Shown piece after piece: positions 7,277 through 13,237 of a stretch of 13,237 bases of DNA. Position numbers and translations under genes: made by a program. The notes beneath the pieces are model-generated. The model was not told the origin of the DNA. It saw only the letters and a program-made list of their open reading frames with translations, and ran no database searches. Source of the DNA: an uncultured Bacilli bacterium (GTDB taxonomy: Bacteria > Bacillota_I > Bacilli_A > RF39 > UBA660); NCBI GenBank assembly GCA_934133155.1, contig CAKPAT010000027.1:1-13237 (forward strand), in the 5' to 3' direction. How positions within the stretch are numbered: the first letter of the stretch is position 1; the number at the start of each line of letters is the position of its first letter.

Positions 7277-8383
7277 ATGACGAAATTATTAGAAAAATTA
7301 AGAAAAATAAAAGAAACACCAGAAAATAAAACAAAGCAAACAAGTGAACAAAAACAAGCGTTTAAAACATGTAGCAAAGAGCTTAGTACATTTCTTTCAA
7401 GATATGACATAATGTATGATACATGTACCATTCAAGGACGCATCAATGAAGCTCTAGAACTTTTATATCAAAAAGGAAAACTTGAAGAGGCAAAACCATT
7501 TGCAGAAGAAATGAGTGAAATCATGTTAAATTCAAGTGATATGATGTATTTTGCAGAACATATTACAAAATTTGCTACATATGCCGCACTGCTTGGAATT
7601 GATATTAAAAAATACGAGGATATTGTGCTTAATCAAAAAGGCGTTTCAAGAACTGCATACGCCCGCAACAATTATAACTTTGCCAAAGATGTCATAGGAG
7701 CAGACACAAAGGCTCATGGCAAAGCAGTCATCAAAACAGGAGATATCTACTATAATTTGCGATTTGCAAGAGACATTAAAGGAGCAGATGTAAAAGCTCA
7801 TGGTGAAGTAATAATAAATAGTGGTAATCCTGAATATAATTACGATTTTGCTCATGATGTCAAAGAAGCTGATATAAAGGCTCACGGTGAAGCGGTAATA
7901 AATAGTGGTGACCCTGAATATAATTACCGTTTTGCAAAATATGTCATAGGAGCAAACGTAAAGGATCATAGTGAAGCAATAATAAGCAGTGACGACATAA
8001 GCTATAATTATCTCTTTATACACTTACTTCATGATGAAGAAACAGTAAAAAAACATGCATCTATAATTTTAAATGCGCTTGCCAATGATCCTGTAAAATA
8101 TGAAAAGGCAAAAAACGGTATAGACATGGTTTTAAAACGTATAGCAAGCGAAAAAGCACAAGAATATATCCCAGAAAAACGTGCACAAGATTTATATAAT
8201 GAACGTATGGTAGCATTAGAAACCATTAAAGAGTTAAATATAAAAGTTGCTAAAATAGACGGAGAACTTAGAAGATATGCCTTAAAACGCACTGACCATG
8301 AATTAACAGCCATATTCCCAGCTGAATATGTAAAAGTCATAAGAGGCGAAGAAAAAGATAAACAAAAGAAAATGGAATTATAA
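7277..8383 (+). CDS. 28-residue-repeat protein 3 with longer N-terminal helical region
   Basis: 368 residues; strong ribosome binding site (GGAGGA). The N-terminal 130 residues are mostly helical in character and include a divergent repeat-like part (MYFAEHITKF, LGIDIKKYEDIVL). Five regular repeats follow with the marker phenylalanine at 135, 163, 191, 219 and 247. Two adjacent units are nearly identical at DNA level (about 7798-7848 and 7882-7932, an 84-bp step), which points to recent unit duplication. The C-terminal part looks coiled-coil and contains DHELTAIF, matching the second protein. A 47-bp gap without a clear promoter separates it from the second gene, so all three probably form one operon. 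Confidence 0.85.
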   Translation: MTKLLEKLRKIKETPENKTKQTSEQKQAFKTCSKELSTFLSRYDIMYDTCTIQGRINEALELLYQKGKLEEAKPFAEEMSEIMLNSSDMMYFAEHITKFATYAALLGIDIKKYEDIVLNQKGVSRTAYARNNYNFAKDVIGADTKAHGKAVIKTGDIYYNLRFARDIKGADVKAHGEVIINSGNPEYNYDFAHDVKEADIKAHGEAVINSGDPEYNYRFAKYVIGANVKDHSEAIISSDDISYNYLFIHLLHDEETVKKHASIILNALANDPVKYEKAKNGIDMVLKRIASEKAQEYIPEKRAQDLYNERMVALETIKELNIKVAKIDGELRRYALKRTDHELTAIFPAEYVKVIRGEEKDKQKKMEL

Positions 8384-8413
8384 AAATAAATACACTAGAA
8401 TCACGTTTGGTAA

Positions 8414-8441
8414 TTGATAAAACTACTTATACACGTATACA
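8414..8441 (+). promoter_or_regulatory. Possible promoter in the gap after repeat protein 3
   Basis: TTGATA (8414-8419), 16-bp spacer, TATACA (8436-8441). No open reading frame follows before the terminator at 8556-8589. The 8384-8681 gap otherwise holds a small TTATGACATAA palindrome (about 8466-8476), the terminator and the integrase leader. Confidence 0.3.
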
Positions 8442-8555
8442 CTTTAGTAAAAGTAATGTATTAGTTTATGACATAAATAAAATGAAATAGTATACAGGTA
8501 GCACTTCAAAAAGTATATTATTAAAGACCTCATTTCTTTAAAAACAAATTAATTT

Positions 8556-8589
8556 AAGAATAGAATTTATAATTTTCTATTCTTTTTTT
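8556..8589 (+). terminator. Rho-independent terminator
   Basis: Perfect 10-bp stem AAGAATAGAA (8556-8565) with TTCTATTCTT (8575-8584), 9-base loop, T-run to 8589. It would end the repeat-protein operon and isolate it from the recombinase gene. Confidence 0.8.
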
Positions 8590-8624
8590 GGTATTATAAA
8601 ATCCATTAAAGTGAGGTGACATTT

Positions 8625-8636
8625 ATGCCTAAATAA
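8625..8636 (+). other. Three-codon leader ORF in frame with the recombinase
   Basis: ATG CCT AAA TAA, preceded by a strong GTGAGGTGA (8611-8619) and followed by 15 open codons that run in frame into the recombinase ATG. Either an original start closed by a nonsense mutation or a minimal leader ORF. Confidence 0.45.
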
Positions 8637-8681
8637 AGGTTAACCATCAAAAATATAAAAATTAAAGAAAGAGGTAAAAAA

Positions 8682-9611
8682 ATGAATTATACATTCAGTG
8701 AAATGCTAGAAAAATGGTTAAAAACAAAAGACGGAATAAAAAAACAGTCAATGTTAAATTATGAAAATATGATAAAAAGTCACTTAGAAGAAGAAACATT
8801 AGGAAAAAAGAAATTAAACAAACTAAAAAAAGAAGATATAGAAAACTTTTTTAAAGAACTAAACAAAAAAGAAATCGCTATATCAACACAAAAAAAGATA
8901 ATGTATATTATTAAATCATGTCTAGAATATGCCTATGAAACAAAACACACAAAAAAATATCTAAACTTAAAAAGCATAAAATTTAAAACATATAAAAAGC
9001 CTATATATGTCTTGTCCAAAAAAGAACAAACAGTCTTAGAAAACAAACTAAAAACAAAACCAAATATCAGAAAAGTATGTCTGTTACTATGTCTATATAC
9101 CGGCCTTAGAGTAGGGGAAATCTCCGGACTAAAATGGGAAGATATTGATTTCAAAAATAACTCTCTAACCGTTAAAAGAACAATTGAAAGAATAAGAAAC
9201 ACCAACCCCAGTATAAAATCAAGAACCACATTAATTGAAAGCACGCCAAAAAGCGATACATCAAACAGGATAATCCCATTTCCTGCATTTTTAAATGAAA
9301 TCTTACTTCCATTTAAAGGTGAAGACAAAAACTATATCCTATCTAAAAGTCAAAACAAATATGATCCAAGATTATTTCAAAGCTTCTATTCCAGAATACT
9401 TAAATCATGCGGAATAGAAAGGTGTAAATTTCACACCACCAGACACACCTTTTCCACTAGATCAATAGAATCCAAAATGGACATCAAAACATTAAGCGAG
9501 CTTTTAGGTCACTCGTCAATCGAAATCACCCTAAAGCTATACGTTCATCCATCATATGAGCTAAAAAAATCCTCAATTGAAAACTTAGTTTCATTCATGT
9601 CAAAATTATAA
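8682..9611 (+). CDS. Tyrosine recombinase/integrase
   Basis: 309 residues. The N-terminal part (about 1-95) is a SAM-like core-binding domain. The catalytic domain carries the full active-site set: Arg143 (TGLRVGE), Lys190 (STPKSDTSNR), His251 and Arg254 (HTTRH), His277 (LLGHSS) and nucleophile Tyr287 (LKLYVHP). It has the size of XerC/D- and invertase-like enzymes and lacks the N-terminal arm-binding domain of Tn916-type integrases. The ATG at 8682 has its own site (AGAGGT). However, an in-frame ATG at 8625 with a better site (GTGAGGTGA) reads Met-Pro-Lys and then TAA, so the gene may have lost its original start to a nonsense mutation. It is the only recombinase in the window and so the first candidate to act on sites A-E. 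The alternative is an integrase of a mobile element. Confidence 0.93.
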   Translation: MNYTFSEMLEKWLKTKDGIKKQSMLNYENMIKSHLEEETLGKKKLNKLKKEDIENFFKELNKKEIAISTQKKIMYIIKSCLEYAYETKHTKKYLNLKSIKFKTYKKPIYVLSKKEQTVLENKLKTKPNIRKVCLLLCLYTGLRVGEISGLKWEDIDFKNNSLTVKRTIERIRNTNPSIKSRTTLIESTPKSDTSNRIIPFPAFLNEILLPFKGEDKNYILSKSQNKYDPRLFQSFYSRILKSCGIERCKFHTTRHTFSTRSIESKMDIKTLSELLGHSSIEITLKLYVHPSYELKKSSIENLVSFMSKL

Positions 9612-9641
9612 AGATTACAACTAAAACAGTAATCTTTTTTT
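9610..9641 (+). terminator. Terminator of the recombinase gene
   Basis: Perfect 9-bp stem AAAGATTAC (9610-9618) with GTAATCTTT (9629-9637), 10-base loop, seven Ts. It overlaps the stop codon of the recombinase gene. An identical hairpin, loop included, occurs at 11231. Confidence 0.85.
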
Positions 9642-9669
9642 CTGATAAATTTTATTATCAAAAATCTAT
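9610..9669 (+). repeat. Direct repeat flanking the AbiE cassette, left copy
   Basis: The first 31 bases are identical to 11231-11261. The following bases are still similar (TCTGATAA against TCTAATAA, then an ATTAT and A-run in both). The unit contains the terminator. Confidence 0.7.
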
Positions 9670-9695
9670 TCCGCCTCCGTAATTTCATAACTGCA

Positions 9696-9724
9696 TTGAC
9701 AAATTTACTGATAAATGGTAAGAT
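9696..9724 (+). promoter_or_regulatory. Promoter of the abiE operon
   Basis: TTGACA (9696-9701), 17-bp spacer, TAAGAT (9719-9724). It lies within a perfect inverted repeat, so binding by the antitoxin would block it. Confidence 0.75.
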
Positions 9725-9741
9725 ATCAGTAAATTTGTCAA
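9696..9741. promoter_or_regulatory. 18-bp perfect inverted repeat, probable AbiEi operator
   Basis: Arms at 9696-9713 and 9724-9741 are exact reverse complements with 10 bp between them. The left arm contains the whole -35 and the right arm starts on the last base of the -10. AbiEi antitoxins are known to repress their own promoter through inverted repeats, so this is the likely autoregulatory site. Confidence 0.75.
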
Positions 9742-9754
9742 AAAGGTGATATTT

Positions 9755-10381
9755 ATGGAAAAAATGACAATAAAAGAATTTAAAGAAGAAAGCAATATAG
9801 AAATCATTGAAGCCCTTATGAAAATGAATAATGGATATATTACTTCGAAAGAACTATCTAGCCTCGGAATTCATAGAATGTATCTTAATTCTATGTGGAA
9901 AAAAGGTCTCGTAGAAAAAGTAGCTAATGGCATTTATATTGACTATAGTAAAATAGAAGATAGTTATTATATTTTTAGCCTTAGTATGCCTAATACAATT
10001 TATTCCCATATGACTGCACTTTATTTCCATGGGCTTTCTATTATAGCACCAATCGATAAATATGATATAACTGTCAGAAAAACATATAATAGCAAACATC
10101 TTAAAAATCATGACGTGTTTTATGTGTCAAATGATATATATGAACTAGGCCTTACTGAAGTAGAAACTCCAATGGGCAATAAAGTAAGAGCATATGATAT
10201 TGAAAGATGTATATGTGATATTATTAGATCTAAAAATAGAATGGACCATGAACATGTTAAATATAGCATTAAAAACTATATTAAAAGAAAAGATAAAGAT
10301 CTTATCAAACTATCAAAATATGCTGATAAAATGGGAATTAAAAAAGAAGTAATGAACTTTGTGGAGATGTTTTATGAATAG
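9755..10381 (+). CDS. abiEi: AbiEi-type antitoxin / transcriptional regulator
   Basis: 208 residues. I place the start at the ATG at 9755, because the in-frame GTG at 9746 is part of the ribosome binding site (AAAGGTGAT). Residues about 15-60 form a winged helix-turn-helix (NGYITSKELSSLGIHRMYLNSMWKKGLVEKVANGIYI), typical of AbiEi; the rest is the C-terminal domain that counters the toxin (SHMTALYFHGL, DIERCICDIIR). In type IV systems the antitoxin does not bind the toxin directly and represses its own operon. The toxin gene overlaps its end by 8 bp. Such systems give abortive phage infection or stabilise mobile DNA. Confidence 0.9.
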   Translation: MEKMTIKEFKEESNIEIIEALMKMNNGYITSKELSSLGIHRMYLNSMWKKGLVEKVANGIYIDYSKIEDSYYIFSLSMPNTIYSHMTALYFHGLSIIAPIDKYDITVRKTYNSKHLKNHDVFYVSNDIYELGLTEVETPMGNKVRAYDIERCICDIIRSKNRMDHEHVKYSIKNYIKRKDKDLIKLSKYADKMGIKKEVMNFVEMFYE

Positions 10382-11210
10382 TATGAAGCTCAAAGACAAA
10401 ATAAAAAATATTTCTAAAGAAAAAAATGTAGATTTTAACACGTTACTTAGATTTTATATGTATGATAGATTTTTAGAAAGACTGTCAAAAAGTAAATATA
10501 AAGATAACTTTATATTAAAAGGCGGTTTCTATTTAAGTACTTTATTTGGGATAGAGCGTAGAGCAACCATGGATATTGATACATCTTTTAAAAAAGCTAA
10601 TTTTGATGAAAAAACAATAGTTAAGATGATAAAAGAAATAATATTAATTAAAATTAATGATAATGCTCAGTTAAATTATATAGGAATAACGCCAATAAGA
10701 GACGAAGACGAATATGGCGGATTTAGAGTGACTATAGAAGTTATATATGAAACAATGAAACAATCTTTTCACATTGATATAGCGACAGGCGATCCAATAA
10801 CACCTAAAGAAATAAGATACAAATATTTACCATTGTTAGGTGATAATTATATAGATTTATATGCGTATAATATGGAAACAGTATTAGCAGAAAAGATTGA
10901 AACGGTTTTGAGCAGGCTGGAATTAAATGGAAGAATAAAGGATTTTTATGACATTTATTTAATATATACAAAAGAGTGGGAAAATATTAATACTTACCAC
11001 TTTAGAAAAGCAATTAATAAAACATTTTCAAAAAGAGGATATAGTGATAATCCATTTGAAGCCTTAGATATTATCAAAAATAGTGAAGTACTAAAAGAAA
11101 GATGGAACAAGTATCAAAAGAAGTGTGCTTATGCAAAAGACGTTAAATTTGAAAAAATAATAAACTCTTTAGAAATAATGATTAAGATGGTTGAACCGGT
11201 CGAAGTCTAA
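10374..11210 (+). CDS. abiEii: AbiEii-type nucleotidyltransferase toxin
   Basis: 278 residues from the ATG at 10374, which overlaps the antitoxin stop and has GGAG at 10363. Nucleotidyltransferase-fold motifs are intact: Gly50-Gly51 in LKGGFYLS, Asp67 and Asp69 in TMDIDT, Asp135 in FHIDIATGD, Lys174 in LAEKIET, and the ending RIKDFYDIYLI (187 onward). AbiEii-family toxins transfer nucleotides to tRNA or other targets and arrest growth. All expected residues are present, so it is probably active. Overlapping genes imply translational coupling with the antitoxin. Confidence 0.92.
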   Translation: MNSMKLKDKIKNISKEKNVDFNTLLRFYMYDRFLERLSKSKYKDNFILKGGFYLSTLFGIERRATMDIDTSFKKANFDEKTIVKMIKEIILIKINDNAQLNYIGITPIRDEDEYGGFRVTIEVIYETMKQSFHIDIATGDPITPKEIRYKYLPLLGDNYIDLYAYNMETVLAEKIETVLSRLELNGRIKDFYDIYLIYTKEWENINTYHFRKAINKTFSKRGYSDNPFEALDIIKNSEVLKERWNKYQKKCAYAKDVKFEKIINSLEIMIKMVEPVEV

Positions 11211-11230
11211 AATGACCTAGTGTTCATATC

Positions 11231-11261
11231 AAAGATTACAACTAAAACAGTAATCTTTTTT
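11231..11261 (+). terminator. Terminator of the abiE operon
   Basis: Same hairpin and loop as at 9610 (stem 11231-11239 with 11250-11258) and a T-run to 11261. It lies 20 bp after the toxin stop codon. Confidence 0.85.
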
Positions 11262-11290
11262 CTAATAACTTCCATTATAAAAACTTCTGT
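11231..11290 (+). repeat. Direct repeat flanking the AbiE cassette, right copy
   Basis: Partner of 9610-9669. The identical part is 31 bp; the remainder is diverged but alignable with a one-base gap. Confidence 0.7.
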
Positions 11291-11293
11291 TCG
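11280..11293. promoter_or_regulatory. Possible degenerate LexA (SOS) box
   Basis: AAAAC TTCT GTTCG compared with the Firmicutes LexA box CGAAC-4-GTTCG: the right half is perfect and the left half has two mismatches. It lies just upstream of the polymerase -10. LexA control is common for this gene type, but the site is weak. Confidence 0.3.
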
Positions 11294-11295
11294 TG

Positions 11296-11304
11296 TGATA
11301 TAAT
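11296..11304 (+). promoter_or_regulatory. Extended -10 promoter of the polymerase operon
   Basis: TGATATAAT, i.e. TG, one base, then consensus TATAAT (11299-11304). No convincing -35 is visible 16-18 bp upstream, which fits an extended -10 or a regulated promoter. The gene starts 17 bp later behind GAGGTGG. Confidence 0.6.
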
Positions 11305-11321
11305 AACAAAGAGGTGGTCTA

Positions 11322-12797
11322 ATGAAAATATATGCCTGTATTGATTTAAAAAGCTTCTACGCCTCAGTCGAATGTAGAGAAAGAGGCCTAGACCCACTAA
11401 ACACCAACCTAGTAGTTGCTGATGAAGAAAGAACCGAAAAAACAATATGCCTAGCCATAACACCGCCACTTAAAGAATACGGTTTAAAAGGAAGAGCACG
11501 GCTTTTTGAAGTGAAAGAAAAAGTGAAAGAAATAAACAAAGAAAGAATAAAACAAAATAATTACAAAAAATTCACCAAAAAATCATATTTAAAAAGTGAA
11601 CTTGACACAAATAAATCACTAGAACTGGACTTCATAATTGCCAAACCACATATGCAAAAATATATTGACATAAGCGTCCAAATTTACAGCATATACCTAA
11701 AATACCTCTCTAAAGAAGACATATATGTCTACTCAATAGATGAAGTATTTTGTGACATCACCAATTACTTAAAATTATATAACCTTACGTCCAAAGACTT
11801 AATAAGCAAAATAATCAAAGAAATATATGAAAAAACCGGAATAACAGCCACCGCCGGTATTGGTCCAAACTTATATCTAGCAAAAGTCAGCATGGACATT
11901 TTGGCAAAACACATAAAGCCAAATGAAATAGGCGTAAGAATTGCCGAAGTAGATGAAATGACCTACAGGAAATTACTTTGGGATCACAAACCATTAACAG
12001 ATTTTTGGCGCATTGGTAAAGGAATCGCTAAAAAGTTAGAAGAAAATAACATGCACACCATGGGAGATATCGCCAAAACTTCCATAGAAAATGAGAATTT
12101 ACTATTTAAACTATTTGGTGTAAACGCCGAATTAATAATCGATCATGCCTGGGGTTTTGAACCAGTAACTATGAAAGACATCAAAGAATATAAACCCAAA
12201 CAAAACAGCATATCCACATGTCAAGTACTGCACTGTGCATATTCTTACGAAAAAGCCAAAATAATTATCAAAGAAATGGCCGACACTCTAGCATTATCTT
12301 TAACTGAAAAATCTAAAGTAACAAAACAAATTGTTTTATATATCGAATACGATATAGAAAATTTAAAAAATAACTATCAAGGACAGACCATAAACGACCA
12401 TTATGGAAGAAAAATACCAAAACCAGCACATGGCAAAATAAACCTTGATTACTATACATCATCCTCTAAAATAATTATTCAAAAATCAGTAGAACTATAT
12501 GAAAAAATAACCAATAAAAACCTCCTAATTAAAAAATTAAACATCACCGCCTGTGATATTCAAAACGAAACTATTACCCGAAAAGATTTAGTGTATGAAC
12601 AGTTAGACTTATTTAATACATTAAATAACAAATTAAAAAACGAAAAAGAAAACCAAAACGAAGATTTAAAACTTCAAAAAACCATACTAAATTTAAAAAA
12701 TAAATATGGCAAAAACTCAATATTAAAAGCCATGGACTATTTAGAAGAGTCTACTGCAAAAGATAGAAATAACCAGATAGGAGGCCACAGGAAATGA
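11322..12797 (+). CDS. Y-family DNA polymerase, UvrX/UmuC type
   Basis: 491 residues. Translesion polymerase: Asp8 (ACIDLKSFYAS) and Asp140-Glu141 (YSIDEVF) are the metal-binding catalytic residues, and Phe12/Tyr13 lie at the steric-gate position. The palm continues with TATAGIGPNLYLAKVSMD (near 175-192). A helix-hairpin-helix thumb (FWRIGKGIAKKLEE) and a little-finger region follow. QLDLF at 427-431 is a sliding-clamp binding motif. The family copies past damaged bases, often as part of the SOS response. The stop codon overlaps the start of the YolD-like gene (ATGA), an arrangement known from SP-beta and many plasmids and integrative elements. Confidence 0.93.
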   Translation: MKIYACIDLKSFYASVECRERGLDPLNTNLVVADEERTEKTICLAITPPLKEYGLKGRARLFEVKEKVKEINKERIKQNNYKKFTKKSYLKSELDTNKSLELDFIIAKPHMQKYIDISVQIYSIYLKYLSKEDIYVYSIDEVFCDITNYLKLYNLTSKDLISKIIKEIYEKTGITATAGIGPNLYLAKVSMDILAKHIKPNEIGVRIAEVDEMTYRKLLWDHKPLTDFWRIGKGIAKKLEENNMHTMGDIAKTSIENENLLFKLFGVNAELIIDHAWGFEPVTMKDIKEYKPKQNSISTCQVLHCAYSYEKAKIIIKEMADTLALSLTEKSKVTKQIVLYIEYDIENLKNNYQGQTINDHYGRKIPKPAHGKINLDYYTSSSKIIIQKSVELYEKITNKNLLIKKLNITACDIQNETITRKDLVYEQLDLFNTLNNKLKNEKENQNEDLKLQKTILNLKNKYGKNSILKAMDYLEESTAKDRNNQIGGHRK

Positions 12798-13159
12798 AGT
12801 ATCAAGACATTATAAACCTGCCACGCTATGAAATAAAAAACCATAAAAAAATGAGCATAAAAGAAAGGGCAGCTCAGTTCATGCCATTTTCCGCCTTAAA
12901 CACCTATGAAGATAAAATAGAAGAAGCTTCAGAAATAAAAGAGAATAGAATAGAACTATCTGAAGATAAACAGATTCAAATAGAAAATATATTAAATAAC
13001 CTAAAACCAAATAGCAAAATAGCAGTCACTTATTTTAATAATGGTAAATATGAAAAATATACCGGAAATATCAAAAAAATTGATAATATCAAAAAAGAAT
13101 TAATTTTCCTAAATCAAAAAATAGTAAATTTAAAAGATATAATATCAATAAATCAGTAA
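12794..13159 (+). CDS. YolD-like protein
   Basis: 121 residues; overlaps the polymerase by 4 bp and has AGGCCACAGGAA upstream inside that gene. The conserved YolD signature ERAAQFMPFSALNTYEDKI is at residues 24-42, followed by an acidic linker and a small beta-rich C-terminal part (KIAVTYFNNGKYEKYTGNIKKID). YolD-like proteins are regularly paired with UvrX/UmuC-type polymerases and are suspected to act as UmuD-like partners; this is not proven. Length is normal for the family. Confidence 0.9.
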   Translation: MKYQDIINLPRYEIKNHKKMSIKERAAQFMPFSALNTYEDKIEEASEIKENRIELSEDKQIQIENILNNLKPNSKIAVTYFNNGKYEKYTGNIKKIDNIKKELIFLNQKIVNLKDIISINQ

Positions 13160-13166
13160 AAAAGAT

Positions 13167-13200
13167 AATTAAAAAAACGTTTATTTAATTTTTTTTATTT
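13167..13200 (+). terminator. Probable terminator after the YolD-like gene
   Basis: A/T-only stem AATTAAA (13167-13173) with TTTAATT (13184-13190), 10-base loop, then a T-rich tail. Weak stem but well placed, 7 bp after the stop codon. Confidence 0.55.
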
Positions 13201-13215
13201 TGAAAAAGTAAAAAC

Positions 13216-13237
13216 TTAACGTATAAATAGCTATTAT
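13216..13237. repeat. Partial 29-bp site E at window end
   Basis: TTAACGTATAA (complete left arm), centre ATAGCTA, then TTAT where the window ends. The arm matches sites A-D and the centre differs from both pairs. The preceding AAAAC also matches the flank of site B. Only 22 of the expected 29 bases are visible. Confidence 0.5.

Noticed and set aside
5450..7990. CRISPR array or tandem DNA repeat array
   Set aside because: The 84-bp periodicity is coding: the repeats are conserved as protein and vary in DNA, with no repeat-spacer structure.
8425..8450. Imperfect palindrome around TATACACGTATA as a sixth recombinase-like site
   Set aside because: Its arms do not resemble TTAACNTATAA and pairing breaks after five bases.
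9746..9748. GTG at 9746 as the start of the antitoxin
   Set aside because: It overlaps the ribosome binding site for the ATG at 9755 and has no site of its own.
10359..10361. TTG at 10359 as the start of the toxin
   Set aside because: The ATG at 10374 has GGAG at the right distance, and family members begin near that point.
1..13237. Mycoplasma-type genetic code (TGA as Trp)
   Set aside because: The third LRR gene and the polymerase end naturally at TGA, and tryptophans in the open frames are TGG.

Overview
The window is AT-rich (roughly 30% GC by eye). All recognisable genes are on the + strand. It uses the standard bacterial code: TGA serves as a real stop for the third LRR gene and for the DNA polymerase, so this is not the Mycoplasma code. 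Good Shine-Dalgarno sites, TTGACA/TATAAT promoters, BspA-like surface proteins and a UvrX-YolD pair suggest a low-GC Firmicute, perhaps an uncultivated gut Bacilli/Erysipelotrichia/RF39-type lineage. That placement is inference.

Region 1 (1-5170) holds four exported proteins. Three are BspA-type leucine-rich-repeat proteins, the first cut by the window edge. The fourth is a non-LRR protein with a similar N-terminal export segment. Genes 2 and 3 form an operon. The gaps before gene 2 and before gene 4 each carry a pair of 29-bp near-palindromes whose centres are 106-107 bp apart. Each site reads as 11-bp arm, 7-bp centre, 11-bp inverted arm. Within a pair the 15-bp cores are exact inverted copies; between pairs the centres differ. 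A leftward extended -10 promoter lies between the sites of each pair. This is what two invertible promoters served by a tyrosine-type recombinase would look like, and both would be facing away from their genes here. A further site with another centre starts at the right edge of the window.

Region 2 (5171-8589) has a near-consensus promoter, three tandem paralogues built from an exact 28-residue repeat (FA-x-(D/E)-(I/V)-KGAD-(I/V)-KAHG type) with coiled-coil tails, and a terminator. I know of no function for them.

Region 3 (8590-9641) encodes a complete tyrosine recombinase with all catalytic residues. It is preceded in frame by a strong ribosome binding site, three codons and a stop. It is the only recombinase in view and so the first candidate for acting on the 29-bp sites, though it could instead belong to a mobile element.

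Region 4 (9642-11261) is an AbiEi/AbiEii type IV toxin-antitoxin operon. A perfect 18-bp inverted repeat overlaps its promoter. The cassette lies between two direct copies of the same terminator.

Region 5 (11262-13200) is a Y-family DNA polymerase of UvrX/UmuC type, translationally coupled to a YolD-like protein, with a possible degenerate LexA box upstream and a terminator downstream.
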